A stretch of 6,782 bases of DNA from an uncultured Eubacteriales bacterium (GCA_900540045.1 UQEF01000114.1:1-6782); one strand, 5' to 3'. Numbered from the stretch's first letter, positions 1 through 5,573 are shown. Program-made: numbers and translations. Notes: generated from the sequence alone by a model not told the origin.

Positions 1-233
1 TCGTTTCATCGGAACAACCGGAAGTGCCGGAATTTGAGTCAAAAACAGAAAAGGCAGCATATCTGATAAAAAAGTTGCTTTCTGATGGCGATATGAGAGC
101 AAGAGAAATCTATATGCGGATGAAAGATGAAGGAATCAGCCGCAGAACCGCAGAAAATACGAAGAAAGAACTCGGTATCCGAAGTTATCGGAAGATGCGA
201 CAGTGGTATTGGAGTATCAATACGGGAGAATGA
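1..233 (+). CDS. C-terminal end of a RepA-like AAA-family replication ATPase/helicase (5' end outside window)
   Basis: The reading frame is open from the window edge (first full codon at base 3) to a TGA at 231-233, so this is the last ~76 residues of a longer protein. The GTG at 24 lacks a ribosome binding site and is not taken as the start. The tail begins with a Pro/Glu-rich linker followed by a compact basic winged-helix-like segment: LLSDGDMRAREIY, then MKDEGISRRTAENTKKELG, ending in QWYWSI. From memory of the family, this ending is typical of RecA/RepA-type AAA ATPases of plasmids, prophages and integrative elements in Firmicutes, where it acts in replication and binds DNA. The ATPase domain itself is not visible, so the assignment rests on the tail alone. 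The AT-rich composition, unlike the DNA after 2560, fits a mobile element. A small ORF follows 10 bases downstream. Confidence 0.6.
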   Translation, partial: VSSEQPEVPEFESKTEKAAYLIKKLLSDGDMRAREIYMRMKDEGISRRTAENTKKELGIRSYRKMRQWYWSINTGE

Positions 234-243
234 GGAAAAGTAC

Positions 244-360
244 ATGATTATCGGTGGAGTAGAAGCAGTAGACCGTAAACATATCGTGGAGACGATGAGT
301 CCTGAGTTTGTGAGTTTCATACAGGATGCTTACCGGAGTTTGAAATATAGAAGAAAATAA
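244..360 (+). CDS. Small 38-aa hypothetical protein
   Basis: The ATG at 244 is preceded by a good ribosome binding site (GAGGAAA at about 232-239), which overlaps the end of the upstream replication gene, so the two are probably translationally linked. The product begins MIIGGVEAVDRKHIVETMSP and ends in the basic tail SLKYRRK. It has no signal peptide, no membrane segment and no cysteine. I do not recognise the family. Its position directly after a replication-type ATPase suggests an accessory protein of the mobile element, which is inference from context only. The same frame is open upstream to an ATG at 127, but that start would overlap the replication gene by more than 100 bases and lacks a ribosome binding site. 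The TAA stop (358-360) lies inside the first copy of the 20-bp repeat. Confidence 0.5.
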   Translation: MIIGGVEAVDRKHIVETMSPEFVSFIQDAYRSLKYRRK

Positions 361-376
361 AAACGGAAAAGCCGTT
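357..376 (+). repeat. 20-bp palindromic direct repeat, copy 1 (overlaps -35)
   Basis: The sequence ATAAAAACGGAAAAGCCGTT occurs here and, without a mismatch, at 418-437, 61 bp downstream. The core is an inverted repeat, AACGG-aaaag-CCGTT (362-366 with 372-376). Its last two bases are the first two bases of the -35 box at 375-380, so a bound protein would block RNA polymerase. It also contains the stop codon of the small ORF. An operator site is the simplest reading, and the binding protein is unknown. Confidence 0.75.
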
Positions 377-403
377 GATAATTTCTTTTAGGTGGGGTAT
401 AAT
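375..403 (+). promoter_or_regulatory. Sigma-A promoter of the ATPase/TOPRIM-like operon
   Basis: A near-consensus -35 box TTGATA (375-380) and a perfect -10 box TATAAT (398-403) are separated by exactly 17 bp. Transcription should start near 410 and read into the ATPase gene at 458, leaving a leader of about 48 nt. Repeat copy 1 touches the -35 box and copy 2 starts about 8 bases after the predicted start point. A promoter this strong with repeats on both sides suggests tight repression that can be lifted. Confidence 0.8.
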
Positions 404-417
404 AAGAGTAGTGAAAG

Positions 418-437
418 ATAAAAACGGAAAAGCCGTT
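418..437 (+). repeat. 20-bp palindromic direct repeat, copy 2 (in the 5' leader)
   Basis: This is an exact copy of the repeat at 357-376, placed in the 5' leader of the ATPase mRNA, between the predicted transcription start and the ribosome binding site. Here the palindrome is longer than in copy 1 because T-rich sequence follows. The two copies lie 61 bp apart, close to six turns of B-DNA, which would place bound dimers on the same face of the helix. Confidence 0.75.
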
Positions 438-441
438 TTTA
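419..441 (+). promoter_or_regulatory. Leader hairpin with U-rich 3' arm (possible attenuator or operator)
   Basis: The arms TAAAAACGG (419-427) and CCGTTTTTA (433-441) pair perfectly over 9 bp around the 5-nt loop AAAAG. The 3' arm ends in five T residues, so in RNA this resembles a small intrinsic terminator between the promoter and the ribosome binding site AGAAGGGGG (441-449). The stem is mostly A-U pairs with a three-pair G-C core, so termination may be weak. It could instead act only as DNA, as a dyad operator. The sequence alone does not decide between these. Confidence 0.45.
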
Positions 442-457
442 GAAGGGGGATTGAAAA

Positions 458-1609
458 ATGAAAATACTTCGTATCACTGCACAAGGACTTCCGCTGTTTA
501 AGGAAGATCTTGATATCTGCTTTTATACCCAACAGCGTGTAAGTGAGGATGATAAAGATAGCCTGTATAGGATGAAGGATAATTACTACCTTCATTCTGC
601 CTGTGCTTTTATTGGCATCAATGCGTCTGGAAAAACATCCGTGCTGAAAGTTATCAATCTGGCCTTGAGCATTGTTAAAAATGAGCCCATTAATCATGTG
701 GAGGCAAAGAGCATTCTTGGAGGAACTAAGAAGGCAACGATTCGCACATATTTTTATGATGAACGCAAATATGTCTGCTGCCTGGAGACCGTGATTGTGG
801 CAAAGAAGGCAAAAGCGGGAGATTATAATTATGCTATTCTGGCTGAAAAAATGTGGGAGAAACCGATTGTCAGCGTAAAGTCGAAAAAATATCTGACGGA
901 TTTTACCGGAATAGAGCCGGCTGCAGTTCGGAATAATGATGAAGCTTTCCTTCCGGACGATGTTAGCTTGATTATTGCTCATAATAAAAAGACAAATGAC
1001 AAGGTTGAAGTATTCAGCCTGCTTTCTTATACAAATGTGAATGTCCTTCCATTTACAGATGACATCCCACTCGAAGTGATAGCTTTTCTTGATCCGACCA
1101 TTGAAAAACTATGTTTTGAAGAAACGGATGGAAAAACCTTTATCCATCTGAAATTTAAGGGTGAAGATGAGATTATCTTGAACAGTGCAGTGGATCTTGA
1201 ACAGTACCTGTCTTCCGGCACAATCAAGGGTATCATTACTTTTTCAATGGTAAAAGAGGTTCTTCAGTCCGGCGGATACCTTCTGGTGGATGAAATCGAA
1301 AACCATTTTAATAAAGAAATTGTTACGACTTTAGTACGTTTCTTTATGGATAGCCGTTTGAACAGAAACGGTGGAACACTGATTTTTACAACGCACTATC
1401 CAGAATTGCTGGATGAATATGACCGAAATGATGGAATCTACATCGTTAGAAACCGTAACGGAATCACAGCTGATAATTTGAGCAATATTTTAAAGCGCAA
1501 TGACATTAAAAAGAGTGATGCCTATCAAAGCGGTTTTCTTGAGGGAACAACTCCTGCATATGAGGCATATATGCGCTTGAAGAAAAATTTGGCTGCTTCA
1601 ATACACTAA
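458..1609 (+). CDS. AAA-family ATPase (ABC/SMC-like, AAA_15/AAA_21 type), probable anti-phage defence subunit
   Basis: The 383-aa soluble protein has a full ABC/SMC-style nucleotide-binding fold. The Walker A motif is GINASGKTS (residues 53-61), an ABC-signature-like LSSGT is at 251-255, Walker B is YLLVDEIE (274-281, with D278 and E279), and a switch histidine is in FTTHYPELLD (H313). The segment between Walker A and the signature (about 90-245) is a variable insertion. The 'GxNxSGKT' and 'LLVDEIE' forms are typical of OLD/RloA/AbiL/PARIS-AriA ATPases rather than transporters, and no membrane partner is present. The start at 458 follows the strong ribosome binding site AGAAGGGGG. The partner gene begins 12 bases after the stop, and its ribosome binding site abuts this stop. 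Such ATPases usually sense infection and control a nuclease-like partner; that role here is inferred. At 383 aa it is compact and carries no fused TOPRIM domain. An ATPase with another cellular role remains possible. Confidence 0.8.
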   Translation: MKILRITAQGLPLFKEDLDICFYTQQRVSEDDKDSLYRMKDNYYLHSACAFIGINASGKTSVLKVINLALSIVKNEPINHVEAKSILGGTKKATIRTYFYDERKYVCCLETVIVAKKAKAGDYNYAILAEKMWEKPIVSVKSKKYLTDFTGIEPAAVRNNDEAFLPDDVSLIIAHNKKTNDKVEVFSLLSYTNVNVLPFTDDIPLEVIAFLDPTIEKLCFEETDGKTFIHLKFKGEDEIILNSAVDLEQYLSSGTIKGIITFSMVKEVLQSGGYLLVDEIENHFNKEIVTTLVRFFMDSRLNRNGGTLIFTTHYPELLDEYDRNDGIYIVRNRNGITADNLSNILKRNDIKKSDAYQSGFLEGTTPAYEAYMRLKKNLAASIH

Positions 1610-1621
1610 GGAGGCGGCGAA

Positions 1622-2140
1622 ATGAAATTAGCAAAATATAAAGCGTGTATATGCGAGGGCTCTGCAGAATCCGCAATTATTGATATTCTTGTGGATAATA
1701 ACCTTTTGATTTTTTCAAGGGAAGAAATGCTGGACGAAAGTGTTATCCGGTGCCGAAGTGCAAAGCGATTTGAGGAGCGATACTTGCGTAAAGGCTTTGA
1801 TGACCAGGTTTCCGTGATTCGGATTTTAGATTCTCGCAGAGAAGATTTTCGGCTTAGCAAGGCTTACGAACATAAGGTTGATGTCATAAATGTCATTACA
1901 GCACCAGAAATAGAAATGCTGATCATCCATAGTGAAGGAGCTTATGACAAGTTTAAGCGTTCTGGGAAGAAACCGAGCGAATTTTGCAAGACGGATCTGC
2001 GTATGCATGATGTGAAGTCATATGATTTTGTAAAGGACTATTTCAGTAATCCACAAACATTGATAAGTGCAATAAAAGAATATCGGAGAACTGCAAACAT
2101 TCCGAAGGGAGAATACAGTCTGTCTGATCTGTTGAAGTAA
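1622..2140 (+). CDS. Putative TOPRIM-like partner of the upstream ATPase (172 aa)
   Basis: The ribosome binding site AAGGAGG overlaps the end of the ATPase gene, so the two form an operon. The product starts with a beta-strand leading into CICEGSAE (C9-E16), matching the E-G-x-x-E first motif of TOPRIM-like nucleases. A second hydrophobic strand follows with acidic residues, VIRILDSRRED (65-75, with D70, E74 and D75). Next comes TAPEIEMLIIHSEG (93-106), which resembles the conserved 'P-x-x-E-x-x-L' block after the catalytic strands in RloB/DUF4276-like proteins. The C-terminus is mixed and basic (KEYRR, residues 152-156) and ends in SLSDLLK. No signal peptide or membrane segment is seen. In split OLD-type systems such a protein cuts DNA, RNA or tRNA once released by the ATPase, and that is the working inference here. 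The usual D-x-D motif is not clean, so the TOPRIM label is tentative and I cannot name the family. Confidence 0.6.
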   Translation: MKLAKYKACICEGSAESAIIDILVDNNLLIFSREEMLDESVIRCRSAKRFEERYLRKGFDDQVSVIRILDSRREDFRLSKAYEHKVDVINVITAPEIEMLIIHSEGAYDKFKRSGKKPSEFCKTDLRMHDVKSYDFVKDYFSNPQTLISAIKEYRRTANIPKGEYSLSDLLK

Positions 2141-2147
2141 AATTTTT

Positions 2148-2202
2148 GCCCACTGGCGCACGGTGTATAATCTACATGGTACGCTGGCGGGCTTCTTTTT
2201 TG
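2148..2202 (+). terminator. Rho-independent terminator after the ATPase/TOPRIM-like operon
   Basis: The arm GCCCACTGGCG (2148-2158) pairs with CGCTGGCGGGC (2182-2192) over 11 positions with one mismatch and two G-U pairs, followed by TTCTTTTTT (2193-2201). It lies 7 bases after the stop codon at 2138-2140. The loop is unusually long (23 nt) and contains a TATAAT (2166-2171), so the site may also serve as a promoter. Confidence 0.6.
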
Positions 2203-2208
2203 TTCTTA

Positions 2209-2277
2209 CCCGCATAAACCACAGACAGCACTTCAGTATGCTCCGAAGTGCAGTTGTGGCTTATGCGGGCTTTTTTG
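2209..2277 (+). terminator. Long, strong hairpin with T6 tract (terminator; possible sRNA end)
   Basis: A 61-nt imperfect hairpin has three stacked stems: CCCGCATAA (2209-2217) with TTATGCGGG (2261-2269), CCACA (2219-2223) with TGTGG (2255-2259), and GCACTTC (2228-2234) with GAAGTGC (2245-2251), with a 10-nt loop. Six T residues follow (2271-2276). It is far more stable than a minimal terminator needs to be. It may back up the terminator at 2148-2202, or end a short transcript starting near 2178. Confidence 0.7.
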
Positions 2278-2301
2278 CTATATGATCAACAAGTTATAAA
2301 A

Positions 2302-2555
2302 TCAAACTCCTAAGCCGTATAAAATTGCTTTCATCTCCTTTACCATCCGGGTGAGAATCTCCTGCTCAATTGCATTACAGTCTAATAGCAGACGGTGGAT
2401 TTCAGAATCAGCAGTGGACGCAGAGTGCGTTAAACTGTCTACAAGAAGGTCATCTGCTGAGATGTTAAGAACATTAGCAATGTCGACCAGGGTTTCAAGG
2501 CTGGGACGGCTGATTGCGCTCTATTTATTTCGATGCTGTTCAGGACCACAGACTT
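2302..2555 (-). pseudogene. XRE-family (HTH_3) repressor remnant: frameshifted and missing its 5' end
   Basis: Reading the minus strand to the TGA at 2304-2302 gives SLETLVDIANVLNISADDLL followed by a tail ending ILYGLGV. This is the typical second half of a small XRE/Cro-type regulator (helices 4-5 of HTH_3 plus a helical tail). The match stops at about 2503-2505. The preceding residues LNSIEINRAQSAVP are in another frame (also minus strand), as expected if one C had been lost from the run at 2503-2505: restoring it gives ...AVP-SLETL... in one frame. Recognisable similarity ends near 2555, so helices 1-2 and the start codon are absent. The AT-rich composition matches the mobile element, not the neighbouring AraC gene. 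It is called a pseudogene because both the frameshift and the truncation would abolish a repressor. A sequencing error could explain the frameshift but not the missing 5' part. Confidence 0.7.
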
Positions 2556-2586
2556 CTTTGCTCTTGTAACTCCATCCCCGTACCTG

Positions 2587-2615
2587 TTGACTGGGGCGGA
2601 AAACCGCGATACAAT
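2587..2615 (+). promoter_or_regulatory. Promoter of the AraC-family gene, with an inverted repeat in the spacer
   Basis: TTGACT (2587-2592) and TACAAT (2610-2615) are separated by exactly 17 bp, giving a start point near 2622 and a leader of about 40 nt before the ATG at 2663. Between the boxes lies the perfect inverted repeat GCGG-aaaa-CCGC (2596-2607), a position where a bound protein would block RNA polymerase. It could be a self-control site or the target of another repressor. The promoter begins about 30 bp from the last recognisable mobile-element sequence. Confidence 0.7.
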
Positions 2616-2662
2616 AAAAGAAACGACCTTTTTACGGCAGCAGGCCACGAGGAAAACAAACT

Positions 2663-3568
2663 ATGGAAGTAGAACTGCTCAAAAAATACGGCAGTGTGCG
2701 CCCCGGCGAAATAGAGAATCTGGACGGCACGACTGAAACTGTCGATTTCCGCTTTTCAACGGTGATCCGCTTTTACCACAACATGGAGGACGCCGATTTT
2801 CCACTGCACTGGCATGCCCCTGGCGAGATCATTTCCCCCATCGAGGGTACCTACACGGTTACGATTGCGGGCAAGACCGTGACGCTGCAGCCCCATGATG
2901 TGCTGATTATCGCATCGGGCGAGCTGCACAGCATTCGCGCACCCAAAACGGGGGAGCGATACATCATGAACTACAGCGTATCGTACTTTCATCAGATACA
3001 GGACATGGCCGAGTTGTTCAACACGTTCTACCCCTTCCGCCTTGTCACCCGGCAGGAGGACCCCGAACTGGCCGACCAGCTGTTTGCGGTGCTGGCGCAG
3101 ATAGAGGGCGAATATTTCAGCACGAACGTCTACCGTGAGAGCGAGATCATGGCCTTGATGCTGCACTTTTTCTCGATCTTCGGGCGGTATGAGCACCGCC
3201 AGAACAGCGAGCAGGTGCTGGATTACCCCAAGCAGCAGGACCACATGCGCCGCTTTGCAGAGCTGTGCGCCTACATCAACAACCACTGCACCGAGCGTCT
3301 CTCGGTCGAGGATCTGGCCTCCCGCGCGGGGTTTAGTGTCTACCATTTTTCGCGCCTGTTCAAGGAAAACACGGGCATGACCTGCCACAATTACCTGGTG
3401 GCGCGCCGCATCATCTATGCCAAAGCACTGCTGGTGGACGATACGATCCCCATCACCGAGATCGCTATGCGGTCGGGATTCAACTCGATCGCAACCTTCA
3501 ACCGCCTGTTCAAGGCGCAGATAGGCTATACCCCTACCGAGTACCGCCAGATGGCCTCCCACGAATAA
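2663..3568 (+). CDS. AraC-family transcriptional regulator (cupin sensor plus double HTH)
   Basis: The 301-aa protein has the standard AraC/XylS layout. An N-terminal cupin-type sensor domain (about residues 45-95; HWHAPGEI, GTYTV and the H-x-x-RAP end) is followed by a helical linker. The C-terminal DNA-binding domain has HTH 1 at about 212-234 (LSVEDLASRAGFSVYHFSRL) and HTH 2 at about 263-285 (ITEIAMRSGFNSIATFNRLF), closing with the family signature GYTPTEYR. It is cytoplasmic with no signal peptide. The ATG at 2663 follows a GAGGAAA-type site and its own promoter. The length is normal. Regulators of this build usually sense a sugar and activate nearby carbohydrate genes. Convergence with a GH67 alpha-glucuronidase makes a xylan or glucuronate-related inducer likely, but this is inference from position. 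G+C-rich codon use matches the glucuronidase operon rather than the left part. Confidence 0.92.
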   Translation: MEVELLKKYGSVRPGEIENLDGTTETVDFRFSTVIRFYHNMEDADFPLHWHAPGEIISPIEGTYTVTIAGKTVTLQPHDVLIIASGELHSIRAPKTGERYIMNYSVSYFHQIQDMAELFNTFYPFRLVTRQEDPELADQLFAVLAQIEGEYFSTNVYRESEIMALMLHFFSIFGRYEHRQNSEQVLDYPKQQDHMRRFAELCAYINNHCTERLSVEDLASRAGFSVYHFSRLFKENTGMTCHNYLVARRIIYAKALLVDDTIPITEIAMRSGFNSIATFNRLFKAQIGYTPTEYRQMASHE

Positions 3569-3574
3569 AAAAGA

Positions 3575-3612
3575 GCCGCCGCGTGAAAGTTCCACGCGGC
3601 GGCGCACTTTTT
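3575..3612. terminator. Bidirectional terminator between the AraC gene and the GH67 gene
   Basis: The 11-bp perfect GC-rich stem GCCGCCGCGTG (3575-3585) with CACGCGGCGGC (3593-3603) has a 7-nt loop. It is flanked by six A residues on the left (3567-3572) and five T residues on the right (3608-3612). It therefore works in both directions and separates the two convergent transcription units, whose stop codons lie 47 bp apart. Confidence 0.9.
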
Positions 3613-3614
3613 AA

Positions 3615-5573
3615 TTATTCGTAAATTTTGCGGCCGTGGGCATCGCCGATGCCCGTCTTGCGGTAAAAGTAGGTGTTGATGACATCGCGCCACTCACAGG
3701 CGTGCTCCTTCTGGTGGGCAAAACGTGCCTCCAGGCGGGCGTACACGGCAGGATCCAGGTAAGGCTTCAGCGCCACAACCTCGTCGTAGAACCGTGCGGC
3801 ATCCTCGGCACCCTCGAAGTGGGTGTCGTAGATGTGCTGCAGGATCGTTTTGCCGCTCTTGAGCACATAGTTGTACGGCATGTGGTGGAAGAAGAGCAGC
3901 AGCTCTTCGGGGCAGGTCTCCACATTGGCGTACATTTCGGCCAGTTCGGGGGCGTACTGGTGGCAGTAATCGCTGCCCGTGGGCGAGCGGTCAATGCCAA
4001 TGCCGTCGAAGGAGGCGCGGTGGTAGCAGCCCCAGCGGCTGTACTCATAACCGTCAACGTTGGGGCCGTAGTGGTAGTTGGGGTTGACCATCCAGCCCAC
4101 GCCCAGGGGGGCGTTGTATTTCTCATAGGTGGGCCAGGACTGCATCAAAATGCGGTGCAGCGTCTTTTCCACAGGCTCATTGTTGCCGAAGGTCAGCCGC
4201 AGCCACTCGCCGGCAATCACGGCGGGGTCCAGCGTGGTGTCATAGCTCAAGCGGCCGAATCCGTAGAGGTTCGCAGCGGCCAGGTCGTGGCCGGTCCAGT
4301 TTTCATCGTTGCCGGTGTTGGTCACGGCCACCATTCCGTTGCCCGCGCCTTGGATCAGCGCACGCACATGGGCGTCGCCGTTCGGGCGGGTGTGCATGTC
4401 GAAGTCCAAAATCTGGCGGAACCAGGGCATCAAGTAGCAGACGTGGCGCTGCTGGCCCGTGTACTCCTGCGCAATTTGGAACTCCACGGCAATGTGGGTG
4501 TGCTGCAGGCCGCCAATCAGCGGGGAGACCGGTTCGCGCACCTGGAAGTCCATGGGGCCGTTCTTGATTTGCAGCGTGACGTTGTCGCGGAAGGTGCCGT
4601 CCAGCGGCATAAAATAGTCGTAGCCTGCGCGGGCGCGGTCAATCTTGGTATTGCGCCAATCCTGCTGGCAGTTGTAGACGAAACAACGCCAGACAATGTG
4701 ACCGCCGCAGGGGGCCACGGCATCGGCCAGCATGTTTGCGCCGTCGGCCTGGTTGCGACCGTAGGTGAAGGGGCCGGGGCGGCCCTCGGAGTCGGCCTTT
4801 ACCAGGAAACCACCCAGGCCGGGCAGGTTTGCCCAGACCTCCTGGGCCTTATCCGCCCACCACTTGGCCACGGCGGGGTCGCAGGGGTCGGCGGAGTCCA
4901 TGCCGCCCAGCTCCATCGGGGCGGCAAAGTTGATGCTCAGATACAGCTTGACGCCGTAGGGGGTGAAGATTTTCAGATACTCCTGCAGGGCGCCGAAGTA
5001 GCGGTCGGTGATGAGCCAGCTGGCGGCGTCCTTGACGTTGACGTTATTGATTGTGATGCCGTTGATGCCCATGGACGCGAGCATACGGGCGTAAGCCGTC
5101 AAACGCGGTACATCGATTAGAATTTCGGAATCTTTGAAAAAGAAGGAATCGCCGGAGTAGCCGCGCTCAATGCTGCCGTCCATGTTGTCCCAGTGGTTCA
5201 GCATGCGCAGGCGGTTGGATGGTGCCTTCTCCTCATCAGCGGTGAACTGCGCCCACGCCTTGCCTGCAGTCTGCAGATTGCGCAGCAGTGCAAAAACGCC
5301 GTACAAAACGCCTACTTCGCTGCCGCCCTCAATGGTGCAATGGCCGTCGGCGGCCTTCAAGCGGTAACCCTCAGGGTCCAGGGCCATGTCCAGCGCCAGG
5401 GTGATATCGTCGCCCTCGGTCAGCGCTGCGCCGTACAGGCCCTTGAAGCCTTCGGCCAGTTCTGCCTTGGCGCGGTCGATGGTTTCGCCCGTCAGCTCGG
5501 TATGCAGAGAAATCGCGTCGCAATGGCAGCCCATAATCTCCGGGTATGCCAGCCAGCACTTGGTAAATGCCAT
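3615..5573 (-). CDS. aguA: GH67 alpha-glucuronidase
   Basis: The 652-aa protein has strong GH67 hallmarks: MLNHWDNMDGSIERGYSG (124-141), the barrel strand GGFLVKADSEGRPGPFTYGR (254-273), WRCFVY (295-300), YDYFMPLDG (318-326), QIKNGPMDFQVREP (335-348) and EFQIAQEYTGQQRH (364-377). The enzyme hydrolyses the alpha-1,2 bond between (4-O-methyl)glucuronic acid and the terminal xylose of aldouronic acids from glucuronoxylan. D319 and E347 are 28 residues apart, the spacing I recall for the catalytic carboxylate pair of the Cellvibrio and Geobacillus enzymes; E263 is the likely general acid. There is no signal peptide, which fits intracellular action on imported oligosaccharides. The ATG at 5573 is preceded by AGGAGG with a 7-base spacer; the longer open frame upstream runs through the desulfurase gene and is not used. 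It is the last gene of the operon, 29 bases after the desulfurase. Length is slightly under the usual ~680. Confidence 0.95.
   Translation of the reverse strand: MAFTKCWLAYPEIMGCHCDAISLHTELTGETIDRAKAELAEGFKGLYGAALTEGDDITLALDMALDPEGYRLKAADGHCTIEGGSEVGVLYGVFALLRNLQTAGKAWAQFTADEEKAPSNRLRMLNHWDNMDGSIERGYSGDSFFFKDSEILIDVPRLTAYARMLASMGINGITINNVNVKDAASWLITDRYFGALQEYLKIFTPYGVKLYLSINFAAPMELGGMDSADPCDPAVAKWWADKAQEVWANLPGLGGFLVKADSEGRPGPFTYGRNQADGANMLADAVAPCGGHIVWRCFVYNCQQDWRNTKIDRARAGYDYFMPLDGTFRDNVTLQIKNGPMDFQVREPVSPLIGGLQHTHIAVEFQIAQEYTGQQRHVCYLMPWFRQILDFDMHTRPNGDAHVRALIQGAGNGMVAVTNTGNDENWTGHDLAAANLYGFGRLSYDTTLDPAVIAGEWLRLTFGNNEPVEKTLHRILMQSWPTYEKYNAPLGVGWMVNPNYHYGPNVDGYEYSRWGCYHRASFDGIGIDRSPTGSDYCHQYAPELAEMYANVETCPEELLLFFHHMPYNYVLKSGKTILQHIYDTHFEGAEDAARFYDEVVALKPYLDPAVYARLEARFAHQKEHACEWRDVINTYFYRKTGIGDAHGRKIYE

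Noticed and set aside
357..437. Start of a CRISPR array
   Set aside because: There are only two copies with a 41-bp interval that holds a promoter, no further repeats and no cas genes. An operator pair explains it better.
317..982. 221-aa open frame on the minus strand opposite the start of the ATPase gene
   Set aside because: It overlaps the promoter, the repeats and the ATPase Walker A region on the other strand, and its product has no recognisable motif.
458..2140. Septu (PtuAB), Gabija or retron assignment for the ATPase pair
   Set aside because: The second protein shows no HNH motif (Septu), the ATPase has no fused TOPRIM and no UvrD-like helicase follows (Gabija), and no reverse transcriptase is present (retron).
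2351..2736. Short plus-strand open frames between the hairpins and the AraC gene
   Set aside because: They are shadows opposite the XRE remnant or run through the AraC promoter, and none has a convincing ribosome binding site.
2756..3607. 283-aa open frame on the minus strand, antisense to the AraC gene
   Set aside because: It is a mirror of a well-supported AraC gene, with biased composition, and its upstream end runs through the terminator hairpin.
3636..5120. 494-aa open frame on the plus strand, antisense to the glucuronidase
   Set aside because: It lies wholly opposite a clear GH67 gene, is Val/Gly/Ala-rich with low complexity, and has no domain I recognise. Long antisense frames are expected opposite GC-rich genes.
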